DNA from: Tanytarsus gracilentus
Taxonomy: Eukaryota > Arthropoda > Insecta > Diptera > Chironomidae
Reading direction: 5' to 3'
DNA length: 64,000 nucleotides
NCBI GenBank assembly: GCA_038502055.1
Contig: JAXRKN010000043.1
Span: forward strand, 2,046,001-2,110,000
The notes below the pieces were generated by a model, which was given only the letters and a program-made list of their open reading frames with translations, was not told where the DNA came from and searched no databases. Positions 40,501-51,237 of this stretch are shown piece by piece; the first letter of the stretch is position 1, and every line of letters starts with the position of its first letter. The position numbers and the translations under genes were made by a program.

Positions 40501-43500
40501 ATGTACTCTTAGGGTCTATATGTGCAGCACTGTATTTTTTGAGTCATGTCCTATGGTCGTGCCATGGACGCCCATAAGGTCCATTTTTCATACAAATTTT
40601 TTCTTATATGGCTTCATGGTATCGTTGAACTCGTGATTGGACGATCATTGCTTGTCGTAACTTGACCAGGAATCGATATACATATTTTTCGAGTCGTGAC
40701 CTATGTCGTGCCACAGACAGCCAAAATGTCCATTTTTCAGAACTATGGTTTCATGGGTTCGTTACTCGTGATTGACCAGAATGATTATAATATTTTTTTC
40801 TCATCCCCACGTGCCACGGACACCAAAATGTTCATTTTTCAGAACTATGGCTTCATTATCTCGTTGAACTCGTAATTGAACCAGGAACTGAATGGATTGA
40901 TGTTTATATGTCCATCATGGACGGCATATCCCGACAGCCAAAGCTTTAAATTGGCTTCATGGTATCTTGAACTCGTGATTCATTATTACATATATTTTTA
41001 TAATGTATCCCCTAGTGCCAGGACAGCCAAAATGTCCTTTTTAGAACTAGACTTCATGTATCGTTGAACTCGTAATTGGACCAGGAATTAATGACATAGA
41101 CGATTTTTAAAAATTTCGACACTGCCACCGCCAACCGGTGCTACTCATTTTTTATGCCTTGATTTTCAACACTGATCTGTTACAAGTGGGTTACGCGGCA
41201 ACACCCACGTGTGGGTTTTGAAACATTTTTTTATGTACATTTGTCAATTCAGCAATTTTTCTAGTCTAACGCTAAATCTCTTTCAGATTTAATTTTAAAT
41301 TTTAAGTCAGAATTGTTTCGAGTTACAAATGCATAACTTCCGCTCTAAAAAAATTTTTGGATTTTTTGCCTTTGATTTAATTTCAAAAATGACTAAACAC
41401 GATAATGTTGATGTTGTTACTTTTTTCACTTTGAAAAATTCAAACGAGAAAATGTTGTGAAAAGTCGCGCGTAAATAGATAGAAAATTCCCTTTTGATAT
41501 TTTCATCTTGCGATGTGACGGGCGCGAGTTAAAAAATACAAACAGAGAAAATTAGTTCAGTTTAAATTAAAATTGAATGCGAGCATGAATGAATGTGCAG
41601 TGAGTTGTCATTTTTTATCTGAGGCTCAATTTTCATTGAGTGACAACTTTACGAGCTCGTTTTAGAATTGAAAGTGAGATCTTGGCAATGAAGTTTTTGT
41701 GACAGTTTTTTGATCAAAAAATCTGTTAAAATATTTTTACTAATTTTTCTCTGCAACCATATCTCAAAATTTATTGACCATCACAGCAAAAATATTCCAA
41801 ACTGATCAAACACGAAAAATTCTCAAAACGACATGTGAGCTTGAACAAATACTTTATAGAAATAATTCGTGAGTGCTTTTCAAATTAATTTTCAATTTTT
41901 TTGCGCTCTCGTTCATCGAAATGATTTTGATTTATTTATTTGCTGCCGTTCGAGACCACCTTGAAAAAATATATTGAATATTCTCTCTCTCCACTCTCTT
42001 TCCTCTTCACACCACTTTCATGAATTCGCTTGACGATGGCTAAATATGAGAAGAGGAAAAATGCAAATTTCAATTGGACGTGAGACACGTAAAAATCATG
42101 TCTTTTAATGGAAATGAATGCTTTAGTTTGATGATCGTAAAGGAAGCCAAAAGGAACAAACACATCGTAAATTAATACATTTCGTGTGCTGACCGAGATG
42201 AGGAAGAAATTTACCTAATGGTTAAGAGAATTCCGTCTTTAAATTTGAATTGCTTAATTTTTTTGGTGGCATTTGAGAACTTTAAAACTTTTAACGTATT
42301 TTCCTTAAAAGTTAAATTTTACATCATCTTCAAAAAATTCTCAATTAACAATTAAGGTAAGAATTTTTTCACCGTTATCAATTTCATCTTTACATAATTC
42401 ATCAGCATATTAAGAAAGTGCTATCAATTTAAACTGGTTGTGTCTCCCTTTTAAAGCAATTCACTTGCAAGCCGTTGTGATTTATGTTAATTACCCACAA
42501 AACGGTTCATTTTGCATATAAAAATTAAATATAATTTTCGATAATTTTAAAATTATGGTAATTAATTATTAAAATGTGCAGTTCTAAAGAAATGAAGAGT
42601 AAGAACGAGTTTTGCGGCATCCTCAATTAACTGACAGCGGGATATTGTGAAAGCATCTGGTTTACGCTACTTCAAAAAAGTTTTAAAGTCACGATGACAT
42701 TTAACCGAAAAATTCTAAATAAAGATTAAAAAATTAATTTCTAATGAAGTTGAAAATTTAAAAAAAAATTAAAGGTCGAGTTTTTGAATTCTTAAAAAAT
42801 AACCGGTAAGTTTTAAAAAACTTCATCTTCATCATCAAAAAATGCCTTCGAGAATTCCCCATTAAATGAATCACGATCGTGCACTCGAGTTGCGACGAAT
42901 CTTCTTCATCTGTTCAGCGTGCGCAAATATTTGACTTCATGCACCTCTTTCTCGGTCTCATTCGCCTTAATGCACTATAAAAATGATTTACGACTTATTG
43001 CTCTCCACTTTTGAACGCACACGCTTTAAATGCAGCAAATTTCATTTCTTTAATCGCTCTCATCACTACCGAATAAAAAGTGATTTAGTGAGAAATTAAT
43101 TCCCAGCAAAATTGAAGTCAATAAAAATGTCAACTCGAGCATGTATGCGAGAATAAGAAAAAAGTTAAATGAAGGCGAGCAGAAGAATTTTCTTATCAAT
43201 TAAACTCAATCAGTCAGCGTGCAGTGCAACAACAAAATTTTCAGCAAGTAAAATGAAAAGAAGTTACAAAAAAACATTTTTATTTGTACGTCAAGAGAGA
43301 GACGACACCAGCAGACAGTACGAGAATATGTGGAGAGTAAAATCACAATTATAGCTCCGCTATATATTAATTTTGGATTTTTCCAAAACCTGTTTTCGGC
43401 CCCTAGTGCCAAGACATTACATTTTGCAATATCAAAACTTATACTCAAATGATAGGCCTAGTCAAACCCTACAAACTGGCGAAAACAGATTTGAAATCGG

Positions 43501-46337
43501 TTGCTCCTACGAGGAGTTAGAGCCATTTAAGTCATCTTACTTTCTCACTTTCTTACTTTCTTACTTTCTTACTTTCTCACTTTCTTACGATCTTAGTGAA
43601 CGCCGTATCTCAAGAACGGCTGGTCGGATTTGACTCGGGTTTGTGGCTAAAGATCGGATTTTGGTTCTAGTTGTGCAAGAAGTATTTAGTTTTGAGGTAC
43701 GACCCTCCAAGGACCGTCCCTGAGTGCAAAAATGTCCTTTTTCATACAAATTTTCTCTTATATGGCTTCATCGGTATCGTTGAACTCGTAATTGCATGGG
43801 AATGATTGAATTTGAGGATTTTGGGGAATGTCCTTTGGGAGGGCGGGGGGGGCCAAAAATGTTTTTTTTAAAATGGTTTTGTGTTGTGTGATTTTTGAGG
43901 AATGTCCATCATGGCTGGCCAGGAGTGCCACTAATGTCCATTTTTCAGAACTATGGCTTCATGTATGTTTGAATCGTATTGCATCAGGAATCGATTGACA
44001 CTGACGATTTTTGAGGAATGTCCATCATGGCCGGCGGAGGCACAAAGCAAGAAACCGCCGGCGGGCGAGGGGGGCCTGTGGGGTTGGAAATGGCAACGCC
44101 TTTTGCAGACCCATCTTGTTTTTCAATCTTGTCTTTAACAGGGACAATCGAGATAGAATCAAAAATGCGGGTTTGATTTCGAGGGGTATCAAAATGCATG
44201 GGAACAAAAATTTAACGGGATTATTAGTTTTAAACAGAGATTTGTGAGTCACTCAAAAAATAATTTAAAAATTCAAAAAATTTAATTTTGACAAAAATAG
44301 AATTTTATTTTTACACGTGACCTTTTTTAAAAATTTAAAAGCCGTTAAAAAATTTAAAAAAATAATTTTCTATTTTATTATTTTTTTATGAAATTAAATA
44401 GAAGGTTTGTAATTAATTAATTTTAAATAAATCGTTAAACTTCCATAAAATTCATCAAACAACAAACTAATCGTGATTCGCACTAAAAACAATTAAATTT
44501 CATTAAAACATGATTTGAATTGCAAATTAGAATAGTCACAGTGGCGTACATTTAACTAACATCCACCCACACAATTATCATTAGAATTTTTAAAATTCAA
44601 TTTCTATTGTTCTCTGATCACTCACTCACGAACCGTTTAATAAACCTGCTGGAATTCATCAATAAAATGCCCAACCACGAACTCACTATGAAGTAATTTA
44701 TAAGAATTAAGTCTCTGTTTAATTTTGTATTCTTTCTTCGATTTATGCAAATATCAAATTTCTACGAAATGAAATATCATCGCACTCACATCATAATTTT
44801 TTATATTTTTTCCTTTCGCAAATCGAAAGACAAATTTTTATTTGCTCGCTTATCGACTTCGGAAAAAATTATTTACAATCAAATAAATGGATACTTAAAG
44901 AGCTTTGATCTTATCTCGAACACCGAAAATATTTGTCTTACAGGAATTTCGTACAATATAGATTTAAAATTCCGTCAGCAGTGTCATGCCGCATTTCCGC
45001 TGAACCTTTTTTGTTTTTTTGTGGCGCAACGTTCTGAGCAATAACACCTTTTTAAGTTGACAGTTGAATGTACATAAAGAAGTGCGATTGAGAAGCGAAG
45101 AATGAGACATCGAAAGGGTGGAACTTGAACTATAAACTGTTTTTATTTATTAAAATCTCGATATAATGACTTCAAATCTATTAATGATTATAATGCACTA
45201 AAGTCTCTCTAAATTGACATTTTTAGTTCAGTCTTTTTATTATGTTTCAAAAAATTCATTAAAGTCTCTCTAATTTAACTCCTCAAAAATTTATTTTAAA
45301 ATGTTTCAAAATTCTACAATAAAAGTCTTTTAAAATTGTTGCTTCAACAAACTTTTAATTTATATTCTCTCTCTTATAATTTTCCACTTAATTCCTCAAA
45401 AATTATGTCTCCACACCTCAAATAAATTCAGTGGTCGTACACACGCAGCATGATCCAATGAAGGCGGAGTGCCTGAACAATTCCGAATGCTCACAACAAT
45501 TAATTCATTCAATTCTCTCTCCATCAGTATCTTATTACATTAAAAGAGAAGTTTTATTTTACTCTATTGATATTCGGAGTTGTCAGTGTGCGCCAGAAGG
45601 AAGAGAAGAGAAAAATATAAAAGAAAACAAATCGTTTGTCACTTGCCAGCGATCTTTAATACTTCTTTTTATCTCTCACTCGATTCTCAAGAAACCACGC
45701 AGGAAATATTGAGAACTGAGTAACATGAGATGCATACGTTGCCATCCCTTGTATGTGTGTATTTTAATTGAATTAAAGCTATTCATAATATTTTCATACC
45801 TTTTTACACTTAAACGAATATAAAAACTTCTTCGATGCGAGCATGAGAGAGAGAATGAGGAGGAGATGATGATTGTCAAGGAAGATCTTTATCAAATTTT
45901 TATTTCTCTCTTTTCTTCTTCTTACAACCTCCTGTCTTTAATAAAAAAAATTTGATTTCTGTTTCTTTAAGTGTTTAACATGAAATGCTCATGTGAGATC
46001 TTTTTTAATAATTCTTCTTCTTGTTAGAGATTAATATTGTTGTGGTTGCTCAATGAACAGAAAATTTGATTTGGTTTGACATTGAGTGTTCGGTGGTGTT
46101 TCATTTTAGTGAGATTTTGAAGTTTTTAAGTTTTATAAGGAGTTTAATTATAATTAATAATTTCTATCGAAACTTTACTGTCTCTAAATTCTAAATTGTA
46201 CAAAAAACTCAAAAGTTCATTTTAACTGTCACTCTTTCCATCTTGTCACATTCAAAACACATTTTTCTCTTTTCAACTTACATTTTCGCAGGAATTTCTG
46301 CATGGGCCAGACACTCCTTTGCAACATGTAAAAGTGC
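34559..46337 (-). CDS. Reck: Reck, GPI-anchored protease inhibitor with Kazal modules (signal-peptide exon not secured)
   Basis: Seven exons, in transcription order: 46337-46282, 39817-39634, 37285-36692, 36639-36050, 36000-35433, 35379-35176, 35118-34559. Phases agree throughout, giving 917 residues plus a missing 5' exon (vertebrate RECK has about 970). The N-terminal half holds repeated cysteine-knot modules, beginning TFTCCKGVSGPCRNSC and continuing FWSCMNKTL...WIGRACC. CSNFNNRPTELFRSCNA is nearly identical to vertebrate RECK. Then come GCPVGEASNFI, CNICTCFAEEITC, Kazal modules (CNCPPHFVPVCGRNGKTYPS; VCGINGVTYNSEC), PTGACCPICGG and a hydrophobic C terminus (SSQLLILISIICIKFI) fitting a GPI signal. 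The hydrophobic MNFIIFLILINYFLFLQSTG at 37343 is translated intron, not a signal peptide. RECK restrains metalloproteinases at the cell surface and acts in Wnt7 reception in vertebrates. Confidence 0.93.
37668..39484 (+). CDS. Pickpocket-type DEG/ENaC channel subunit (copy 2), nested in a Reck intron
   Basis: Four exons: 37668-38285, 38339-38991, 39053-39144, 39219-39484, all in phase, giving 542 residues. It starts MKRKNSRTIFEKIFK. The first membrane helix is ILSICGLIYYVNGIIQ, followed by VHEIPFPAVTICSPV. The cysteine-rich domain includes CFFEGERSLKFFKAYTKNNC, then CGCVAFFHPR and CNCFPPCS. The pore/second helix is IADCGGLFGLFLGFS. It lies on the + strand within the Reck (-) intron 37286-39633. 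Its intron before the last helix has the same position and phase (phase 2) as the last intron of copy 1, consistent with a shared origin, but it has extra introns. AATAAA at 39547-39552 lies 63 bp after the stop. The basic tail of about 70 residues is longer than in copy 1. Confidence 0.92.
40358..41215. mobile_element. Helentron/DINE-1-like non-autonomous element with (GTCC)n tract
   Basis: The element opens with GCGTAACCCAC and closes with the inverted form GTGGGTTACGC near 41205-41215. Next to the left end is a (CCGT)n tract (about 40397-40450, with an occasional CTGT), that is (GTCY)n read on the other strand. The interior holds degraded copies, in inverted orientation, of the 120-bp monomer seen at 20950-23098 (ATGGCTTCATGGTATCGTTGAACTCG). 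Subterminal inverted repeats plus a GTCY microsatellite and tandem monomers are the described anatomy of Drosophila DINE-1/Helentron elements. No protein-coding frame is present. Exact borders are uncertain. Confidence 0.65.
43349..44123. repeat. Shorter inverted copy of the 120-bp-monomer element
   Basis: Reading the minus strand reproduces the tail of the 20950-23098 element: the TATAGCGGAGCTATA hairpin, AAAACAGGTTTTGG, the AAGTAAGA microsatellite (43540-43590), CGTACCTC and GGACATTTTTGCACTC. One to two 120-bp monomers follow, then the head (GGAAATGGCAACGCC at about 44088, opposite to GGCGTTGCCATTTCC at about 20978). Two G/C-rich insertions (about 43838-43853 and 44030-44080) have no counterpart in the larger copy. 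No coding capacity. Confidence 0.85.
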
Positions 46338-49300
46338 CTGCGAAAAAAAATGGAAATAAATTAAAGAAATTAAAATTTAAATCTTTTCTCTCTTTAAATT
46401 TCATCAGCATTGAAGCGGAAAATAATTCATCACTGCTTCAAGTGTGGCAGTCGTATATAGTGGAAAATAGCGACATAAAAAGAAGTGTGATCGTTTGAAG
46501 AAGAAAACTCATTTGATCTTTTCCCATTTTGCGCTTCTCAGTTTACATTTTGAAATGTCGCAGTTTTAGTTACGCAATTGTGGAGCATATTAATTTTATT
46601 TAGGTTCTTATGTACGCGAGATAGAAATGATTAATGAATTCTAATTATTTTTTTGCTTGCGAGACTCGAATGCACCTCGATCTCGCTTGACATGAAATGA
46701 CACGCATAGAAATCGTCAAGTTCCATCATTTACTTAAAAAACTATTAAATTTTTTAAAAAATTAATTTTTGAATTATCAAAATCCGTTAAAAAATAAAAC
46801 TAATTTTACTTGCAAAGTAATTTACCCCTCGACACATTTCTTGACACCATACAAAATTATGCTTACAAACATTAATTTTGCAGCATGAAGCTTGATTTTC
46901 CATCGTGTGTGCAGGCATGAAAAATTTTACTCTTAATTAATGCGAATTTTCTAATTTTAAAGATTTCTTTCCTCTTTCCATTTCACGACAGCTTCCATTT
47001 CTCATCTTTAATTTACCTCGACTTTATTTTCAATTGTCTTAAAAACATTTTCAACCCGCCACCGACGCGATGCAAAGTGCTTAATTAGTTTTCCCAGTGA
47101 TTGATCTAAACAGTCTTGCTGATTGATTTCAAAGGAGTCTAATGAGGTGTCAAAATGTGCACATTAAACACGCGCCCGAACACAATAAAGTCCCGACTAT
47201 TTTTGGCGCACTCTCAAGTGTCGATTTCTTTGATGTTCTTTTGTAGTTTTTCTTGGTGATAAAAAACTTTGTGTGAAAAAATCATGGGTAATTAAAACTT
47301 GAAGCAGATGGTCGTGGATAATTTTGAAGTGGGCGAAAAATAATTTTTTAAAGCAAATAAAAATCTAAAATTCCAAGAAAATTTAAATCTTTAAAATACG
47401 TTAAATATTAAAATTGACAAAAAAATTATTTTTTTACTAAAAAATTCAAGAAGCTTCAAATAAAAATTATCTCACAATTTTTCAAGTGCAAAAACTTGAT
47501 TTATTGCTATCATTTATTCTTCTTTAAAGTGTGCCTCATTTTTTTTGATATCATATGCCACAGCATTTCACACAAAACGTGAAGAAGCGAAAATTTCATT
47601 TGATTGCTTTTTATTAAGTCCAATTAATTTTAAGCGATAACTCAAGCTGAAATGAACATTTTCGACGTTTCCGCGCGATTAGAAAAAATTTTGTACAAAC
47701 ATTTCAGTTGTTCTCATTGTCAGACTTCAACACATGTTCTCGAGAGTCTTTGGACCATTAAAAATCGCGTCGTGTCGCAAACATATGCGCGTGAATTTTG
47801 CGGAGGAAAATCAAATTAAAAATCCATAAAATTATTTCGCTTTTCTTCTTCAAGATGTGCAACGATGTAGACTCGCTGTCAAGTGCAGTCGGTGAAATCA
47901 CATTTTATGGATGTACGCAGTTAATGAAATGTTAATGAATGAGAATGTGCGGTGATCTTCTTTACTCGCGGGCATCATTCGAAATTGACTTTCTTGAGTT
48001 GTTAAAATAATTTAAGGAACAATATAATTTTTGTAAATTCAAAACTAGTTTTTGTAATTAATTGGAAATCGTTAAAAAATGATAAAAAATTAAATAAGAA
48101 TCCATCAAAATGCCACCGAAAATATTTTTTCTTCTTCTTTACTAATTAAGTCATTAGTGCCTTCCACTTATGCCGATTAAAGTTGCTGCGAGAGAGAAAA
48201 TTTTAATACGAAGCCAGAAGTCAGGAATGAGATCATTTAACGGGTGAATGAGTTTGAATCTCTTGCAAAATTTATTTTAATTCCATGCGATAATTTTATT
48301 TCGGTGGGAATTAAGGAGAAATCCTCTTACCGGCCTTAAAGAAGTCATTAGTGCTCCCGTCGCTACTACAAACGACCACAATGTCCGATAACATTTGACA
48401 TAAAATCCAATGAACGAGCAATTTAAATAAAATTATTTTTTCATTCATTTTTAAATTATTTGTGATAAGTTTTATTATTTTTTATTTTGGAGTAATCAGG
48501 TTGAGGAAATGCCGCGCTCGAGCCGGCAAAGAATAACAAAATTATGCACAATCTGAGCTTATTTTACACTGTTATCATGCTTTTGATATAAATTCTCAAC
48601 TTCCGGACTTTAAAATTATTTTTTTTCTGAGTCACTTTTGCAACATTTTCAACCCTCATTGTCACTGTCACCATCGGAGCACATAATGCACAACATTCTT
48701 CTAATTTATTTCAATTAACTTTAATTACTTGTGATGAATTTTTATTTTTCTTTGAGTGTGTTCGATGCACTTTCGAGACCGTCCGCGATTAACATGAAAA
48801 TAAATTCATTTAAATTAATTGTTATCTCTTTCACTCAATCGGTGATCGTGATAATGCACACAGACGGAGAATTTATTTTTATTTTTACGAAAGATCAATC
48901 ATGCGCGTAATTCGAGCTGTGTTGTCTCAACAACATCTGATCTCTGACTGAAGTAAAACTTTTCACTTCACACTCAATTTTTTTTAATTCCACTCTTTTG
49001 ACTCTCACGCGAGGTTTATGTGTGGAATTTTTCCTCTCTTACTCTCTTTTCATTCTTCTTCCTTTAATTTTTGAGAGAGAAAATTTTTTTAATTAAGATT
49101 TTTGAACAATTCTTTTAAAAAAATTAAACTTAAAAATTTGGGTTCAAATCCTTAAAATTGCTATGAAATTTGTTTTTTTGCTGGAATTTAAAACATCAGG
49201 TTCGATTCCTTTAATTAAAATTTCAACCAATATTTTTTATCCTCGTTTATTTTTCACACTTTTAAAAATTAAAATTCTCAGAAAATTGACACAATGACTG

Positions 49301-51237
49301 TGAGGCCGCAGTGAAATCGAGAACACGTGACATGAACACGAATTAACCGTGTCTTCTAATACAACAACAACAAGCATGAGAGGAAGCTAAAAATGACAAA
49401 TCGATCGAAAGTGCATAAACAAGCATAAAAGGAATTTAGAATTGAGTTTACTTTGGTGTAAAGTGCATTTTTGTTCTCGCTCACTTGTTCTCCTTCTTCT
49501 CTACCTTAAAAGTCTTCACACACTATCGAATGTCACTTATTTAAAAATTAGGTAGGATTAAAAATATTTCACTCTTCTATGGTAGAATTTTTTGACACCT
49601 TGACACTTTCAGGCGACAAAAGGCAGATAGTGGAAAATTTAATTATTAACCTTGCAATGAACAGAAAAATAAACAAAGTAAATGAAGAAAGAGTTTTAGG
49701 TCGATCATTGGATTAAATTGAAATTTTTATGGAATACATATTTTTCTTTTAGGAGCTTAAAAATTAGGATTTGAAACTTTTATTTTATAAAAATTAAATT
49801 TAACGAATTAAAATTTTTCTTGGATTTTTCGTTCTATTTTTCATCTTTTTAATTCATTTTAAAAATTGTCAACTCTAATTTTGATTAATTAAAAATTGCA
49901 TTAATCATTTTTCAGTTAATTTATCTCATCACATTAACCAACCACTAGCTCCATCTACAAAAAATATCGAAACAACTTCAAACATTTTAAATTAAACTCA
50001 TCAGATTTTTATTTTCTTTCATGTCGGTATTTTTTTCTCCCTTGTCTTTTGCACTTACTCTCTCGTTCTCATAATTAATTGCTTATATAATATTGGTGTT
50101 TCTAAATTTATGCTTTTTTTTCAAAAAAATTATATCATTTCTATAAAAATATCAAAATTACACTGATCTCTTTTAATTTAATTTTTTCCTTGTAAAATAT
50201 TTACTTACACCAAAATGAAGGGAGAATTTTTAAAAGTTTTTTTTTCATGCATGAGGCCTAAAAGAGTAAAGAGTAAAATAATATTTAGTTAATGTTCGCC
50301 GTTCGCGAAGAGAGAGCGAAAAATTATTTTCGTGCAGCAAAATAAAATTTTATACGCGACTTCTCTTGTGCTCTACTTTTTGTGTGGTTTTTGCAGCTAT
50401 AAACTAAAAGCCGGCATATTGTTCATGTAAAAAAATCAAAATAAATCATTGAACTCAAAGTTGACATCTTGTGATCTATTTTTATAATAAAGTGTTAATT
50501 AGTATTTGATAGTTTTTCAACTGAACTGACATTGAAAATAAATTTCCAAAGTGAAAGAATTTTTTCGCAGTAAAACGAAAAGAAAAAGAAAAAAATCGAT
50601 TCAGCCAGGGACTTGAGAAGATTTTTTGTGAACCAGTTTTTATTTAATATTTTAGTGCAAAAAATATTAAGCTTCGATTGAGTCAGCTGCAAAGCGACGT
50701 CAACGATATTTTTTCATACAAATTATTTCATGAATCAACAACTTTTTGATATTGGTTTGGTAAAATTTTGTTTACGTTATGCAGTTTGCTATATTTTTGT
50801 GACGAGAGCTAAAAGCGCGATCATTGCATTTTAACGGCAAAAAAAGAGAGAAAGTTGAGAAACTTTCAGTGAAAGTGCAACGAGTTGCAAAAATCCGGAA
50901 AAATTTTGTAACGTTATAAAAATTTAAAAATTAAAAATCCGTTAATTTTTTTGAAAACTAAATGCTTAAAAATTTTAATTATTAATTTACGATGTCTAAT
51001 ATTTTTGCTCACTCATTTAGTTCTCGCCACACAATTGAGGCATGGAGTAACACTTGTATACTCAACCATACATTAGAATTTCAGTGTCAACGATAACAAT
51101 AAAATTCCTTATCTACCAAGTGATGACACGATAACAAAACTGCGCAACTTAAGTGAAAAAGTTTTCAGTTAACTTTACATCGCGGCACATTAAACAAGTG
51201 AGAGAAGAACATAAAACAGTTATTGCGAGAGTGCAAA
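46338..51237. other. Region between the first secure Reck exon (-) and Mmp2 (+)
   Basis: This should contain the missing 5' exon(s) and promoter of Reck and the promoter of Mmp2. Sequence is AT-rich without long supported frames. A TCAGTT initiator-like motif at about 51165, roughly 70 bp before the Mmp2 start codon, fits an arthropod core promoter. A candidate small Reck exon at 48331-48365 (-) is discussed in the findings. No RNA gene or transposon recognised. Confidence 0.4.

Larger units (their letters stand above)
39818..46281 (-). other. Large Reck intron containing two repeat elements
   Basis: A 6464-bp intron between the Reck exons ending CRNSCEN and starting LSLLTLATT. Its acceptor is TTTCAG (minus strand, 39818-39823) and its donor GTAAGT (46281-46276). 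It contains the elements at 40358-41215 and 43349-44123. The open frames at 44745-45044 and 45431-45712 have no recognisable family features, and I do not support them as genes. Confidence 0.75.

Noticed and set aside
43373..43633. Plus-strand frame inside the repeat copy, recurring as similar frames at 21661-21876 and 43206-43448.
   Set aside because: It is the shared tail of the repeat including the AAGTAAGA microsatellite; repetition of the frame reflects repeat copies, not a protein gene.
44745..45044. 99-residue plus-strand frame in the large Reck intron.
   Set aside because: No family motif, no promoter or splice context, and composition typical of AT-rich non-coding DNA.
46828..46910. 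Minus-strand frame MENQASCCKINVCKHNFVWC followed by QEMC, resembling a Reck cysteine module.
   Set aside because: The CC...CxxxC pattern is tempting, but the upstream sequence has no signal peptide and no good acceptor. The longer form ends in a phase that does not fit the 46337 exon; only a shorter form (donor at GTTT|GTAAGC) would fit. Not strong enough to call.
49138..49212. tRNA B-box-like words (GGTTCGATTCC near 49200 and GGTTCAAATCC near 49140).
   Set aside because: No A box, acceptor stem or anticodon arm can be drawn at a proper distance.
50200..50260. Minus-strand MKKKLLKILPSFW ending at GTAAGT, in the right phase for Reck.
   Set aside because: Too short for a signal peptide and composed of translated A/T runs; probably chance.
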